A stretch of DNA of 64,000 nucleotides from Paralichthys olivaceus (GCF_024713975.1 NC_091111.1:15788501-15852500), one strand, 5' to 3'; shown: positions 33,223 to 46,698, counted from the first letter of the stretch. Numbers and translations: made by a program. Notes: generated by a model from the letters alone, not told the origin.

Positions 33223-36200
33223 GTTTTATTTGGCTTCTATTTGATGCCGAAGTTACTTTCTATCACCAGTAACTGAGGGAATCGAGGAGAATAAACCAAG
33301 CACAGATACAGAAGCGATGCAAACCACTATGCAATGCTATATAGGGAAAGAATGGTCGGCCACTTAAAAAGCACAAACAGCCACCGCAACATAAACATGA
33401 AGAGGGCTTGTGATTGTTCTTGATTGCTCGCAGCCAACATGGTGATTACGCATCTACGTCGTCTTCCCTCCGAGCTTATCAGGGTGTGCAATTGTTCCCC
33501 TCAGCCCGAGGCACAGGAAACGAGGGGTAGGGTACATTCAGAGGGGGCGGGGTGTGTGGCGGGACTGCGGCCCCCGGGATGTAAAGGAGGTGTCTGCTCA
33601 CTATCATCCCTCTGCATTCCTGTGCATGCCCCCGTGGTGCATCAGGGGTGCTGGGAATGAAATGTTGCCGCAGATGAACTCACTGCAAGCACACATGCAG
33701 CGGTAAAGAAGTAAACAAGTGGTATTACTTCATGTATTTGCCAGATTTTCACACTAGGAGATAAAGCAAAATAAATAAGGAATGAAAAATAAGATGCATT
33801 TCCGACTGCATGCAGTTCATGAGAAAAGAGCAGATCTGTTCTTCCGGCGTGGGTTTTCTCATCTTTATCTTTTTCACCAGTTGCCCACTGAGCAATGTAT
33901 TCCTTTAACCCGCCCGCTCCTGCTGTAACGTTGCACCAGGCTTTGCAGGCTGCAGTTTGCACGTGGAGATAATGATGTGTGTCAAGCTGAGTCCACGGGA
34001 ATATTTACTTTTTACATTTATCTCCACAAGAGTTTCAACACCAGTCAATGAAAAACCTGCTGGCTCGACAAAACAAAAATGACACTGCAGCTGCAAATGT
34101 GAGGTATGTACCAAAGTTATAAATACAAAATATGAAGTAATTTTCCGAGATATTTCTTTGATCATTTCATAGATGAAATGCTTCAGAGTCTTTCTTTCAG
34201 GAAGTCACAACACAGGAGCTGTTTCATAACTGTCATACGTGGCCAGAGCCAATATGTTCACACCTGTCACAGTGTCCTTGAGTTAAATACTGAACCTGTA
34301 CCTGCTCTGTGCTCTGTGCCGGCCCTGACCTGTAAAGTCACATGCATACAGTATTTTTAACCAAGGAAGTTATGCTTTCATGGTATTTTAGATAGTTTCT
34401 ACTCGACGGATTACCATAAAACTTGATGAATGGAAGCGGTATAAGATCCAGATCAAGAGACACTTTCTTTAAGATTTTTCTTGATTTTCTCAGGATCTTA
34501 ATTTAAATTTTGGGATCTGTTATCGATGAGTGTGTGAAATCTGGCATTTTTTATTCGGGTGAGATATCTTGGACTTCCAGGTTTAGACATTCTGAACTCT
34601 AGGAAAAACCTGGCATAACAACAAACATCTCCCAACAGCTGCATAAAAGTATCTCCTCCGCACCTCGAGGTACAGTCGACACACGATGAACTCCCCTCCT
34701 TCACTTATCAGGGCCTCGTAAATCAGCCTGGATTACTGGAGATACTGCACATGCAAAGCTCTGTGGAGCTCACGCACAAATGTAGGAGAGCGGTATATGA
34801 TGTTACATATAGCTTACCCCACCCCACCAAAGAACGATTGCTTTACAGTTCTGATTAATGAGGAGCAAAGACCTGGGTTTTGTCTGTCAGACCAAGTGGC
34901 CTCTGTTTCTAATCAGCCACATACTACACATATCTCTGTATGGAGGGGTCGTCCGAACCGAGGAATGCAGCGCTGATCCCCAGAGTAACCAACAAGAGGC
35001 ATGTATGGAGCTTCACACGAGTGCAGAGGTCATTCGAAAAGACCGCTCCTCATTAAGACATACCGGTCGTCCACACAAGTGCTAAGAAGTGAATACGGTA
35101 GGAGTTCGGGCTCAGAATAATGATGCGCGTGGAGGCGACCTTTGTATGAGAAAGAGCTGAGAAAACACAGCCACTGTCGGGGGGGGGGGGGTAGCCTTAA
35201 AAAATAACAGCTGCAAGGTGGTGCCCACCGCACGAGACAAGGCGGTCAAAACAACAAGTGAGAAAATGTACTTTGATAGAGTTCCATGAATGAATGAAAG
35301 CTTGCTGGTTGGTATTTGATGAACTTGTATATATTGTGCGACTTCTATGAATAAATTTAACTCTGCCATCATAAAAACTGACCTTTGAGTAGCTCTGACA
35401 GATTTAGACTTTCATCCCAAAAAAATAAATTGTTAGAAAAGATATAGGAGACAATGATCCTCCTGACCTCAGCTTGACTTATATTTGAGGCCTGTCCAAG
35501 AATGTCCTGATGCAACATCTACAGTGGTCGTCCATCATCCTCTCTTTGAACCCTTCCCCTCACCGGGTCTTCTCGCGGTTACACCGAGACTGTGACAGAT
35601 GGACAGCGTGAGCGCAGTATCATCTGTACAGTCCGTGTAGTCGTGTACGTTGCGTAACGTCACGTGGGGCTCTGAGACAAAGGAGGGAGAACATTTGGGT
35701 CTGATGGTTTGTTTATTTTCCACAAATCTGCGCTTTACGGTGGGGTTGAGATAAATCGCTTAATGGCCTTCCTGGAATGTGAAGTTCACAGGGAGGCTAG
35801 ATTCCAACTGATTTCGGCTGATGAAAGAATATTCAGCCGCTTCTTCGCATGAGCTTTGCTTTTATGTTCAAACCGAATTCTGAGGGAGTAAACAAGTCAA
35901 CACTTTTATTTCCACCAGCAACAATAGGGTCTGTTTAAGGAAACTAGCAGGAACCAAAACTTGCTCTCACACACTGCAGTGAAACCCTGACATTACCCAG
36001 AGGAGCTGCATGTGAGAAAACATTAGACGGACTTTAACCACGACAGGTCCCTGATACCAACTGTTCAATGTCAGACCGAGCCCATGTGTAACTAAAGCAG
36101 GTCATCGTCCGGAGGATTCAGAGCGAGATAGTGGGTGTGTTGGTGACGTTTCTGTTATGCAACTGGTCCAACCAGAGACACTTCAAGATGTTTGAGTTTC

Positions 36201-36379
36201 TGTGGATAAGGGCCATCGCCAAAATCATCAGACAAATTGAAACCAAGATCCCCCCCCTCCTCAAAGGTTAGATAGAACAAGAACTCGGAAAGTCAGCAAA
36301 AATTTTGATACTTGCCAAATCTAGAGTTACATGAAATGCTCACTTCCAACCTTGAACGTTCTATGAGCTATAGCAAGGA
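33223..36379. other. Intergenic DNA upstream of rhag, distal part
   Basis: No gene was recognised. It includes a possible dispersed repeat copy at 34385-34500 and a G13 run at about 35179-35191. Confidence 0.4.
34385..34500 (+). repeat. Dispersed repeat, degenerate copy
   Basis: GGATTACCATAAAACTTGAT followed by GATCCAGATCAAG resembles the repeat also seen at 37628-37720, 42425-42530 and 60940-61080 (core: ACTxxACxGATTxxCATGAAACTTGG). The copy is degraded and unclassified. Confidence 0.4.
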
Positions 36380-36420
36380 GATAATTAGCCTAGCTTAGCA
36401 TAAGACTGGAAGCAGGGGGG
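36380..36420 (-). repeat. Dispersed repeat, copy B
   Basis: The reverse complement reads CCCCCTGCTTCCAGTC, then TATGCTAAGCTAGGCTAA, matching copy A at 15374-15408 with few changes. Confidence 0.5.
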
Positions 36421-38228
36421 TGGCGGCTAAAATTCAGTTGCACCTTTAAAGCTGATGTTTGTTTAATCTGTACACAAACATGGAGGACGTTCCACGCTGT
36501 TACCACCAGACATCACAGGTTTCAGGAGGCGTCTAATCAAGAATCCGCAGCTGGATCCTGAAAAAGCAACGTGAGAGAAGAGATGTTGACAAAAGCAGAA
36601 ATCTACGAGCACGGGCACCTCTGGGATTCCCTGCTGTGAAATATGAGACTGAGAGCGTTTACTGCCATCGAACAGTCTTGACGATGTAAACAGTTCTCAT
36701 GCTCTCTGTCAAAACTCTGACTGATTACAGCTGCGAAGAGAATTATTCTCAGGCCTCAAGATCACAAACTACAGACGTATTAATGGGTTAATCATTGCAG
36801 ATTGTTTCAGCTCTATACAAACATTGTACAGGGTCAGAGGAGTCACACAGCCAAAGTTTATTTATTTCTAAAAAAAATAAAAATAAAGCCAGTGCTAAAA
36901 AAAGAGGAAGCCGATGTGAGGGAGTATCTGCAGCCGTCATGAATGAATGACCATGACAGTTGGACCACAAATCCTCCTGTGCTGTTCAGGTCACCCCTGG
37001 CACAGCTCGTCTTGGGGCACAACGGCCGCCACGATCTGCTGAGTATTCCTGCAAAACTCTGCAGCGCAAAGCGAATGAGTTTCTGAGTCAGCACGGGCAG
37101 AGTTGTACGAGCAGAGCGTTCGATATCTCTCAACATTTGGAAGTAATTTCCCCGAAGGGTCTGGGAAAACCCTCCCTGCTCTTAAGTCCAAGACAAACAG
37201 AAAAAGTGTTGCTGGCAGCGATTAACTACTCGGCTCATTCTTAAAGCTCTTGGCCCAAATGAAGGTCTGGCCCGAGGCCTCAGATCGTCGACACACTCGA
37301 TGTGGGAGCTGCTCGCTGCATCAGAACCTGCAGGTCAATCAGAGGCGGCGTCCGCTTGTAAAGCAGAGGCACGCACAGTATGTAACGATGACACAAGACA
37401 AACAGTTGAACGTACGAGGCCTTGAACTCGGAGGTAACCTGATGACTGTCACATCCACTGTCTGCAGGGGTCATGGCTGGAATCACAATGTGCTTCAAAA
37501 GGCACACCCTCCTCTGGATTCACCCGACGAAATGTGTACATTACTGAATGTTTGTGCTGGAGTGAAATTACACATGAGAGACTAAATAATGTCTGTTTTA
37601 CTCCACACTCATTTGGCAGTAACATAGTTATTCTGCGTTTGTTTGTTTGTTTGGTAGCAGGATTACGCAAAAACTCCAGGATGGATTACCACGAAAGAGC
37701 CCGTCAATATTTATCATCATTATCATCATATTTAATAACTTTTGACATTTACAGTGACATTTCTGTTGATATTACATTTGTATGTCTTGGATGCAGTACT
37801 TTTACCTGTGATTTATTATTATTCAAAGTTCTGTATTGCTATACTTTTAAAAAGTGTATCTGAAATTGCAGGTGCGTCAAAAAACTGCAGAGGTGAAGGA
37901 CTCAAAACATCTGCACTGAGAAAGAGGAACAGCGTTCAGCAGAGTGGATAGAAGAGAGAAACTGTAATTGCATGATAGGTGCTATGTGAACTCCAGTAGG
38001 CAACAGATGTAAACAACAAATATCCCTCTGCAGAGACATGTGTTAGATTATTTGACAGTGAAAAATGAGTGGGAAGAAGCAGTCATTAACTTTTTCTCCC
38101 ATGTCCGCTCACTGGATGTCATTACGTCTGTGTTTTGCTTTGTCCCCTCCGACGTCCAGAGAGGAAACCCATCCCCGTGAGCAAAGAGCGTGAGGGGGGT
38201 GTAACCACCCAGGCCTCAGTCTTCTGCC
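36421..38228. other. Proximal upstream region of rhag
   Basis: No coding exon was recognised. It contains a dispersed repeat at 37628-37720; the last 200 bp lead into the rhag promoter. Confidence 0.4.
37628..37720 (+). repeat. Dispersed repeat copy upstream of rhag
   Basis: A GTTTGTTTGTTTGGTAGCAG start followed by GATTACGCAAAAACTCCAGG and GATTACCACGAAA matches copies at 42425-42530 and 60940-61080. Confidence 0.5.
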
Positions 38229-38270
38229 CTATCATTGGTCGCCATGAAACCTACATCAGTTTAAAACCAG
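38229..38270 (+). promoter_or_regulatory. rhag proximal promoter: GATA, CCAAT and TATA-like motifs
   Basis: CTATCA at 38229-38234 is a minus-strand TGATAG GATA site and overlaps by one base an inverted CCAAT box (ATTGG, 38234-38238). A TTTAAAA TATA-like element follows at about 38260, some 98 bp before the ATG. This is typical of erythroid promoters and fits RHAG's red-cell expression. Confidence 0.5.
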
Positions 38271-38357
38271 ACACCACTTTCCTCCCTCCCTTGACACAGC
38301 ATAACCCCTGAAAGGCAGTTAGTGCGTGTCACACAGATAACCAGAGTTCGTGTCAGG

Positions 38358-41300
38358 ATGCCTGCGTACGCCACCAACATGAGGCTGAAGTTCCCCATCG
38401 TGGCCTTGACTTTTGAGATTATCGCCATCATACTGTTTGCAGTGTTCGCGGTCTACGACGATGGCAAAGGTCACGGGCACGACGTTCACTCCAATGAGAC
38501 TCACAATGAAAATCCAATGGATCTCTACCCCAGTAAGTGGACTGAATGTGGGGCTGCACGCTGAGGGATGCCCTGCAGCTGGATGTTTGAATAACTGGTC
38601 TCTATATGGCTTTTGAGTTTTAAAAAAAAATCATGTAATGGTTGCAGCATATTATCATTGTTGTTGTTTTGAGTTAAAACTAACCTGAATGAAAATAAGT
38701 TCAATTATCCTGCAAAGCTTTGTGACACCGATAGAAGGCTGTTTTAAATTTATTTCTACTTATTTCCACATTTCCAAACTTTGCTTGTTTACTCTCGGAA
38801 TTTGAAGCGCTGGGGAGCACAACTACTTTCATTAGATCAACGTGAATTCTGTTTACGGGCTGAATTTTCCAATTACTTGCAAATAGAAATAGAAGAATCT
38901 GGAGCCTGTTACCAGCGCAGGTCTGCTGAAGGCAATAAAGAGTCACGGGGGTCACATTCTCATCTTGACACAAAGTCTATTCACACACATGCAGCTGAGG
39001 ATCCTGCAGGGAAAGTGTCAGGTCTCAAACGGAGGAGGTCACATGTGATTTGGATAATGAAGAGCTACAGACAGTGGAGCAGAAAGGTTCTGTTTGAAAT
39101 ATGCGGTTCATTTAAAAGCATGGATGTCACAGGGATGTTGTTTAAACACGGAGGTTTAGTTAGTGTGGAGCAGTCGACTTTGCATCTTGATCTCGTCTCT
39201 CCATCAGGGATTTCCTGCAACATTTAGCTGCTCTTTAACTCTGTGGACATCTGATCATGACTGGGTGGGGCAGGTGTGACCCCGAGAGATTAGCTCTGCA
39301 TAAAACATACACCTTCTGCAAAAAAATGTATTTTCAAAGTTTGTTTTAATTCCTTTTTCACTTGTATCATGCTGTGTATTATATCTAGTCATGTCTAAAT
39401 GTATGGAAATACTGACTGAAATGGTTTTTGCAAATATAGCTTGATGTTGCTTCATCAAAAACATGTAAATACTGTTTGCTTGCATATTTGCATGATAACA
39501 CTTTTATATTTTGTTAACAGGACCAGAATTTGTATTTAACTAGTTGATATATAATCTTTTCGATATGCATATGAATCAATCCTGAACTTAGGATATAGTT
39601 TAGCATAGAAACTCTGATGAACAACATGGAAATGTTCAATATCAAACTGCTGCACATACAGTTCATCATTCAGCGAAGTGAAGGTGACTTAACAATAAGC
39701 GTTTTATGGTGGAGAGAGACTTTAAAAATAGATTTATCTTCACTGTAAACTGCTGTAATAAGATGTTCAGGGACATAAGAATCTTAAAAACATCTCTGTG
39801 TTAAGCTATGTTAAATTATTCTGAATGAGCCAAAGCCATGAATGCAACTAGATATGGTGAAAAAGCGTGAGGCCGGCGGTTGCGTGCAAAGAGCTCCACT
39901 ATCCAGACGTTTGTAATTATAGTTCAGAGAAAGACAAATAAGCAGAGAAATGTGGCGAGTAAAAAGAATCTGTCACAGCAAACCCCTTCATATTTTTGGA
40001 ATAAATGTCAACACCAGAAATAAACTCTGGTCGTCTTGTGGGATGAACACTTCACTCGTTTCCGATTCAGACTCTTGAAGAATCATTTCATCTTAATGAG
40101 GATTTGATTTGCAGAGTGAAAACATCAAAGTTGAGGGAATTTATTGCTCGACCGTTTCAGAATGACTATTTTTTTATTTTGCACTGATTGCATCACTCCT
40201 GTTAGAGGCTGCAGCACCGTGGGTCCTCAGAGGATTCTCTGTCTCTCCTCTCGGCTCGCACAAATCGTCTGAAGATTAGAGCGCGGCGTTACCTAACATC
40301 TGGGCGTGGTGCCAGTTAGTGAAGCTGCTTTCCAACTTCACCTCCTCCCCTCCATCCTCAATCTGCTCCACTAGAAGCTCCTGCTGCAGGGGAAGCAAGT
40401 CTGATTCACCGTCATGAGATATTTACACCTCGACTGCTGCACGGATCTCATGTTAAACTGAACATGCTGCAGCTACCACTCTGTTTGTGATCATCCTCTT
40501 CTTAACTCAAATCATTTTTTGTGTTCCATTCCAACAACATGGAATTTTTGACTTTCAAGCAACATCATGCAACTATCTCACCTTCAAATAACAGAGTCAA
40601 GATGATTTTTATAGTACGCTCACTTGTAACATGGAGAATGGGGCGTTTTTCATTCCCACTCCCCACCCTGAGCGGCTCTTCTTGTTCCATGCAACTTTGA
40701 CGAGCAAGGAACGGAATCAGGCTGAGCAATTGTAAGATTTTGACCGGAATATAGATCAGTTAAAAAAATGAGAATTCTAATTTTTTCAGTTTTCATTTCT
40801 GATACTCAGCAAAGACACTTTTAAAATATCAATGATTCCAAATAGAGTTTGGTCTGTTTCAGCTGCAGGAAGGAAAAGATCCAGCTCATTGATGGAATGC
40901 ACAATTTGCTCAAAAATCTCAGTAATACTAACAAGTTTTAGACACATCTTTCACCAAATTATCGACAGTTTGCTTTGCGTTGCCTCGTGTGAACGAACCT
41001 CCCACACGTCTCCGGCAAACAAATATCAAAGCTACTACTACAAACATCGAAGTGGAAAAGAGTTCATTGTGTTTTATGATAAATGTGTGAACCTCTCAAA
41101 GAATCAACCTTTGTTAAACACGGAGGAGCAGCAGCAATGACCTTTTCAAAGACAAAGAGTGTGTCCTGTCCATAGCGTCCACATTATTAGAAATTATACT
41201 AACTGGAAATGAAACCCATTGTTCCCCCGTTTCTCCAACTTGATGCATTTTCCACGAGGGGCTCATCACATGAAGCTTAAAGGCTTCTGGAAAAAAATGA

Positions 41301-44300
41301 GCACCACTTCCTGTCATGGCGGTGACTGTTGGAGGGAGCGCCCCAACGTGCTCCCAGCGCTCGTACAGCTGAGACTATAGATAACGAAATATGGGAAATA
41401 TGCCAAACAAATTTCATAACGCCGCCATCTTTGTCAGCTGAGACCTACAGATAAGGGTTTGCCAAACGTCTGCTCCACTGAGACTTCATGAGTGTAAACT
41501 ATCTAAATCATATGCACTTAATAGAACCAGGGCAACAGAGACAGGGTTTTCCCAGTGCGATTTAATTGCTTTTCCAACCGACAGGTCACAGCCGACAATA
41601 CAGCTCCTGTGGAAGGAAATTGCTTCTGTGAGGCCCAATAACCGCTCAATAAATCATTTAAACTACAAAGTCAGAAGGATACCACCATGAATGGGAAAGT
41701 GGCAGCAAATGGCTCATATCTAATTGAAGTCAGCATTTCATGTGTGATTAATCAGATTCAATCTCATGTCCGCATTTAGCCGAGGCCAAAGTGGGACTGG
41801 CACAACAAAGCAGGGCCCTGTCGTCGAGTCTGCGGCATTAACTGACCTGTCCTCTCCGTTTCTCCAGTGTTTCAGGACGTCCACGTGATGATCTTCATCG
41901 GCTTCGGGTTCCTGATGACCTTCCTCAAGAGGTACGGCTTCAGCAGCGTGGGCGTGAACCTGCTCCTGGCCGCCTTCGGCCTGCAGTGGGGCCTCCTCAT
42001 GCAGGGCATCTGGCACCTGGACGACGGCAAGATCAAAATCAACATCTTCAAGTACGACCCGCCTCAAAAAACATGATTGAAATTTAAAAAACATCACTTT
42101 GTGTTCCACCTCTTCTTCTCATTATCCTGCAACTTCCTGTTTTTCTAATGACTTGTTTCCTGCAGAATCATCAACGCAGACTTCAGCACAGCCACAGTCC
42201 TGATCTCCTTTGGAGCCGTTCTGGGTAAAACCAGCCCGGTGCAGCTCCTCATCATGACCATACTGGAGATCACCATCTTCTCAATCAATGAGCATCTGGT
42301 GGCGAATGTTCTGCAGGTGAGCGCACGACGTCACGTGCATGTGCAGATGGAGTAAAGGAGCTGAGCGCTACGTGAATCACTGCACTGTGGCCGGAAGCTA
42401 AGCAGGAGTTATTACCTCCAACGTTATGTTCTCAGCCCATTTGTCTGTTGGTTGCTTTGTTTGTTAGTTAGCGGCGTTACATAAAAACAACTAAACAGAT
42501 TTTCACAAAAACTGGTGGAAGAGAAGAGAAGGGATTCCTTGATTTCTCAGCGGAACATTTTCTGTATCTCGATGGGAAAATAAATCAGCGATGTTTAGGG
42601 GCTGATATTTATGAATGTGTGAAAAAATCTAGTGACTATAAATGTGGTTGTGTAAAAGGGGATGTTGGGCTCTTGTGAGGGTACGTTCTCTACTGAGTGA
42701 CATTCTAGTTAACTACGTTTCAGAAGTTCAGTTTTAAAAGCTCCTGACTTTACTCTTTACAAAAGACAATTGTTGGGCCTGATTGTATTTTAGTTGTGGA
42801 TCTTCCTTTCTGCAGGCTAATGATGTTGGAGCGTCCATGATCATCCACGCTTTCGGAGCCTACTTCGGCCTGGCAGTGGCTCGGGTGCTTTACCGCCCAG
42901 GTTTGAGAAATGGACACGAGAACGACGGATCTGTTTATCACTCGGATCTGTTCGCTATGATCGGTAAGAACAAGCGAAACTCATTTAACCTTTTAATCAT
43001 CTGTTTCCAGCTGTAATGTGTTTTTCATGAGGACCTCACTAGTTCATCACTGCACATTCATGACTTACACCCCCTAGTGGACACAAATATCCATGCAGCA
43101 CGTATCAAGCCTCTCTGACCTCACCTTTGTATTGATCCTGTTAAGCCAAAATGATCACGAGCACTTCAATTTGAAATTCATGTCTCTTTATCACACTCTT
43201 CTCCAGGAACCGTCTTCCTGTGGATGTTCTGGCCCAGTTTTAACTCGGCCATCGCTGAACCCGGTTACAGTCAGCTCACCGCCGTCATCAACACGTACCT
43301 CTCCCTGGCTACCTGTGTGCTCTCTGCCTACGCCATCTCCAGCCTGGTGGAGCACAAAGGAAAGCTGGACATGGTCTGAAAACCTTCCCCTGATATTCAC
43401 ACTAACACTATTTCAAGAATATAGAAGATACTTAGGGAAATGTACAGCACTTTGATCAGTGTCTGTTTTTAAATGTGGTTTTCAGATATATTCACTTGTC
43501 TTGACTGTAGGTGCACATTCAAAATGCCACCTTGGCTGGCGGTGTTGCCGTGGGAACGTGCGCCGACATGAACATCGAGCCATTTGGGGCCATGCTGATT
43601 GGACTGGTGGCTGGCGTCATCTCTACACTCGGCTTCAAGTTCCTAACTGTGAGTTGAAAGTCAAAGCGAAGGTGAAACCAAAGGACATCAGATCAGTTCT
43701 GAACGTTTTGAATGAGGTTGAAAAAGATTATGGTAAAAAAAAAGCTTGAGTTTAAAATATTGAAAATGCTTTTTAAGAAATTGCAGAAGATAAATAAATA
43801 TAATATATGCTAATTGAATATCAGCGGGTTTTGCACTGTCACCATAGACTCAGGGAAGATGTGATGAGCATTTTCCACATTTAGCTGCAAAACGTCTTTC
43901 ATACAAAAAGCTCTTTTCTAAAAATCAAACTGCATATTTCACCTTTTAAAAAAGAATTTCACCTTCGTTGCTAAGATGCCTCTTTTCCTCTGCAGCCCAT
44001 CCTGGCATCAAAACTGGGCATCCAGGATACCTGCGGTGTCCACAATCTGCACGGCATGCCTGGCATCCTGGGTGGGCTGGCTGGTATCGTGGCCGTCACT
44101 TTGGGGAAGAAGGAGGGGTAAGAGCAGGCCACATTTAGCACAACACACACACACGTAACTGTAACGTAGCTTTTAAATAATCTTATACTCCAGCTGAGTG
44201 TCCGTTTCCTGCTCTTACATCTTCCTGTGTCCTCCTCCTCCTCTTCAGAGGTGACCCTGCCATGCAAGCTGCTGCCTTGGCCTCATCCCTCGGGTTCGCT

Positions 44301-45401
44301 TTGGTTGGAGGAGCTGTTACAGGTGGGTGGAGGTGGAGATGAAATCCAGAATGCGACACCTGATGGTGAAACATCTTTGCAGCTCAATGGAAAGAGCAGA
44401 GTTTTGTGTCGTTTTCAAAAGAAAGGGGGCAACATGTGATTGATCAAACAATTCATTTTCTTCCTCTAGGTTTTATAATGAAGTTGCCGATGTTGGGACA
44501 GCCTCCAGACCAGAACTGCTTCGATGACTCTATTTACTGGGAGGTAAGAAATCCCACCCCTCATAAACATCATGTCCATTTTCTAGACTGTCTAATATTA
44601 AAAGTGACAGATGTGGATGTTTTATAAGTTATTAAAAATGTGGTTTGGGGATGATGTCAGGTGGATGGATGGATTCCTCTGTTTGAGGTTTCTCCCTCAC
44701 TCACGGTTAAGGACAGAGGATGTTGCTCCTTGTTAAGCATGTTATGAGGAAAATTGTGATTTGTGAATATGGGCGAGACAAATAAAATACAATTAACTGA
44801 TGTGGTTCACTGCATCAGAATACTTCATTAGGAGATTATCAGGTGAATTAACTTTCTTGTGTTTAAGATGAAATTATCAATCATGCTTAAACTACTCAAA
44901 ACCTTTCTGGATCATTTGGGTTGTATATTGTATATGAACACTGAGGCTATTGTGAAAAGTGAGCAGCAGAGGATCCACTCGTTTTCCGTGTGTCCTGTCA
45001 TTCTCTTCGTTGCTTTAACATCAGACCTTTATTGAGAGCCTCCTGTGTTTCTCTTGTATCTGCTGGTTTAGATCTGAATTATTTTTGTGACCAGAAAAAT
45101 CCTTTAAAAAGCGCAGAGTATATTGTTATCTTGTATCATTAATATTAATATATTCATCTTTTCATCCACTTTCTTAACTTTTTTATGGTCCTCAACTTTG
45201 TTCTTAATTCTTTATATATTCGTATCGCTCATTCATCTCCCCTGTACCTTGCATCTGTCTGTGGGATGTTTTGTTGCTCCATTGTCCCCAGTGGGATTAA
45301 TAAAGTTGTTTGAATTGAATTTGCAGGTTCCCGAGGAGGAAGACGAGAGCGAGGAGAGCATGGCTCATGCCGATCACTCGAAGAACAAAGCAGAGGCTTA
45401 A
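38358..45401 (+). CDS. rhag: Rh-associated glycoprotein, ammonia/ammonium channel
   Basis: Ten exons (38358-38532, 41868-42051, 42166-42316, 42816-42963, 43207-43373, 43511-43648, 43996-44117, 44249-44322, 44470-44543, 45327-45401) join to 435 residues with 12 predicted membrane helices of the Amt/Rh fold. RHAG forms red-cell membrane trimers conducting NH3 and probably CO2, and partners Rh proteins. The pore twin-histidine pair is present (His about 181 in [13 protein letters not shown], His about 340 in [10 protein letters not shown]), as is NADFS. An N-glycosylation site NET is at Asn 46 in the first extracellular loop. [28 protein letters not shown] and the short acidic C-tail favour RHAG over RHBG/RHCG. 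A second ATG at codon 8 aligns with the human start. The exon 5 donor (ATG/GTCTGA) is weak, but phase requires it. Confidence 0.95.
38533..41867 (+). other. rhag intron 1
   Basis: This 3.3 kb intron separates the signal-anchor/first-loop exon from exon 2. A degenerate copy of the TTAA-type repeat begins near 40553. No other gene was recognised inside. Confidence 0.55.
40553..40740 (+). repeat. Degenerate TTAA-type MITE copy in rhag intron 1
   Basis: TTTCAAGCAACATCATGCAA at the start, and GGAGAATGGGGCG followed by CATTCCCACTC further in, parallel 56902-57050. The right end was not identified. Confidence 0.45.
42425..42530 (+). repeat. Dispersed repeat copy in rhag intron 3
   Basis: GTTTGTTAGTTAGCGGCG and then ACAACTAAACAGATTTTCAC and AAAAACTGGTGGAAG match the copies at 37628 and 60940. 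Confidence 0.5.
45225..45321 (+). repeat. LINE-like 3' tail abutting the last rhag exon
   Basis: CCTTGCATCTGTCTGTGGGA, then TTGTCCCCAGTGGGATTAAT and AAAGTT, is a familiar teleost retroposon 3' end. It stops about 5 bp from the acceptor of rhag exon 10. No coding part of the element is visible. Confidence 0.45.
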
Positions 45402-46301
45402 AAATGTGCCCATCAAGCACCGATCTTAAAATGGAGAATTAGTAAGAAGGATTACTAATCTGCTACGCGATGACCACAGATAACAACTTGCTTTGTTATA
45501 TGAATACGATTTTCTTTTATTGGAGGATTTAATCTTCTCTTTAGCACAAACACGATTTTGAAGCAGTTTTCTTCACACATGGGCATTTACAAACATTTTA
45601 TCTTATTCTGACAATTGACATGATTAAAATGAATCCTATTGACAAAATCTTTGAAAGACTTTGAAACACAAACCTTCAGGGATTTTTTTGTTACACTGAA
45701 CGCTGTGATGAATCCTCCACAGCCACAGGCCACAGACGATAGTAGTGTCACAGCTTCTATAAGCATTTAAGTCATTTTATATTATAATAAGCATGTTTTG
45801 AGATACTAGTATAGAGTGTATTTTTTTTCATCATATGTTCTTTTATATTTTCACACACTTGGTGTAAACTATTCTGCTGAAGCTCTCAGGACAAAGACAG
45901 GAGTCAAAACTTAGCTCTGACCCGCTGCTTCACTGTTACCTCACTGGAGCCCAGTACCTTCACTTTGAGTCAGAGTCCGACTCTGTGGGCAGGGATAGTC
46001 GCATCGATATTCTCGTAACTAATTAACCTACGCGTTTCTTATCTCTGCGTTGCCTCCAGCTAATTCTCTGTCCATCCGAGGGCAGCTGCATGTGAGTTTA
46101 CTTTAATGCAGTGGTGATTGCATCCAGAGCCGTGCATTTAGCATCTGATTGTAACTTTTCACTTTTTACTATTTACATGAAATGTATTTTTTACATGTAT
46201 GTACAGTTTAGTTAGTCGGACTGACATGGTGAGTTTCATTGAGGCCCTGCAGTGTCACATCAGTGGTACTGAACACACAGTATTTCAGGAATAATAATAA
46301 A
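45402..46301 (+). other. rhag 3'UTR with candidate polyadenylation signal
   Basis: There is no coding content after the TAA. AATAAA at 46296-46301 is a candidate polyadenylation signal, and another lies near 46657. The choice between them cannot be settled by eye. Confidence 0.45.
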
Positions 46302-46679
46302 GAAATGCAACATGAAGACGAGCATTTTATCAGGTGCAGATGTCTCCTTTTTTTTCTTTACCCATTTCCACACTAATATATTTTTATGCAACAGTCTTCT
46401 GTCTCTTATTTGTCTCTGTGGGTGAGTTACTGTTGTTTATGGTCCGTGGTGTTGGAGTGCAGGGGGGGTTGTGCACTAAACATCAACACATATGACTGCA
46501 GGGCTGCATGAAACTGACCACAACACAAACACATTAATCAATGATTTTTTTCAATGAAGTGTGACGCCCAGAACACTGAAATATGCATCCAGATGTTTGT
46601 ATTTTTATACAGTGGACATATGCTCTTATTTGTATAATATACTAATACTGTCATAATAAATATGTTTTTGTACAATACC

Positions 46680-46698
46680 AGTGTGTGTGTGTGTGTGG
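46680..46698. repeat. (TG)n microsatellite
   Basis: About nine TG units followed by a T run, downstream of rhag. Confidence 0.85.

Noticed and set aside
25210-38228. Several 60-148-codon open frames in the crisp-rhag interval
   Set aside because: None shows family motifs, plausible splice partners or codon pattern; all are consistent with chance or repeats.
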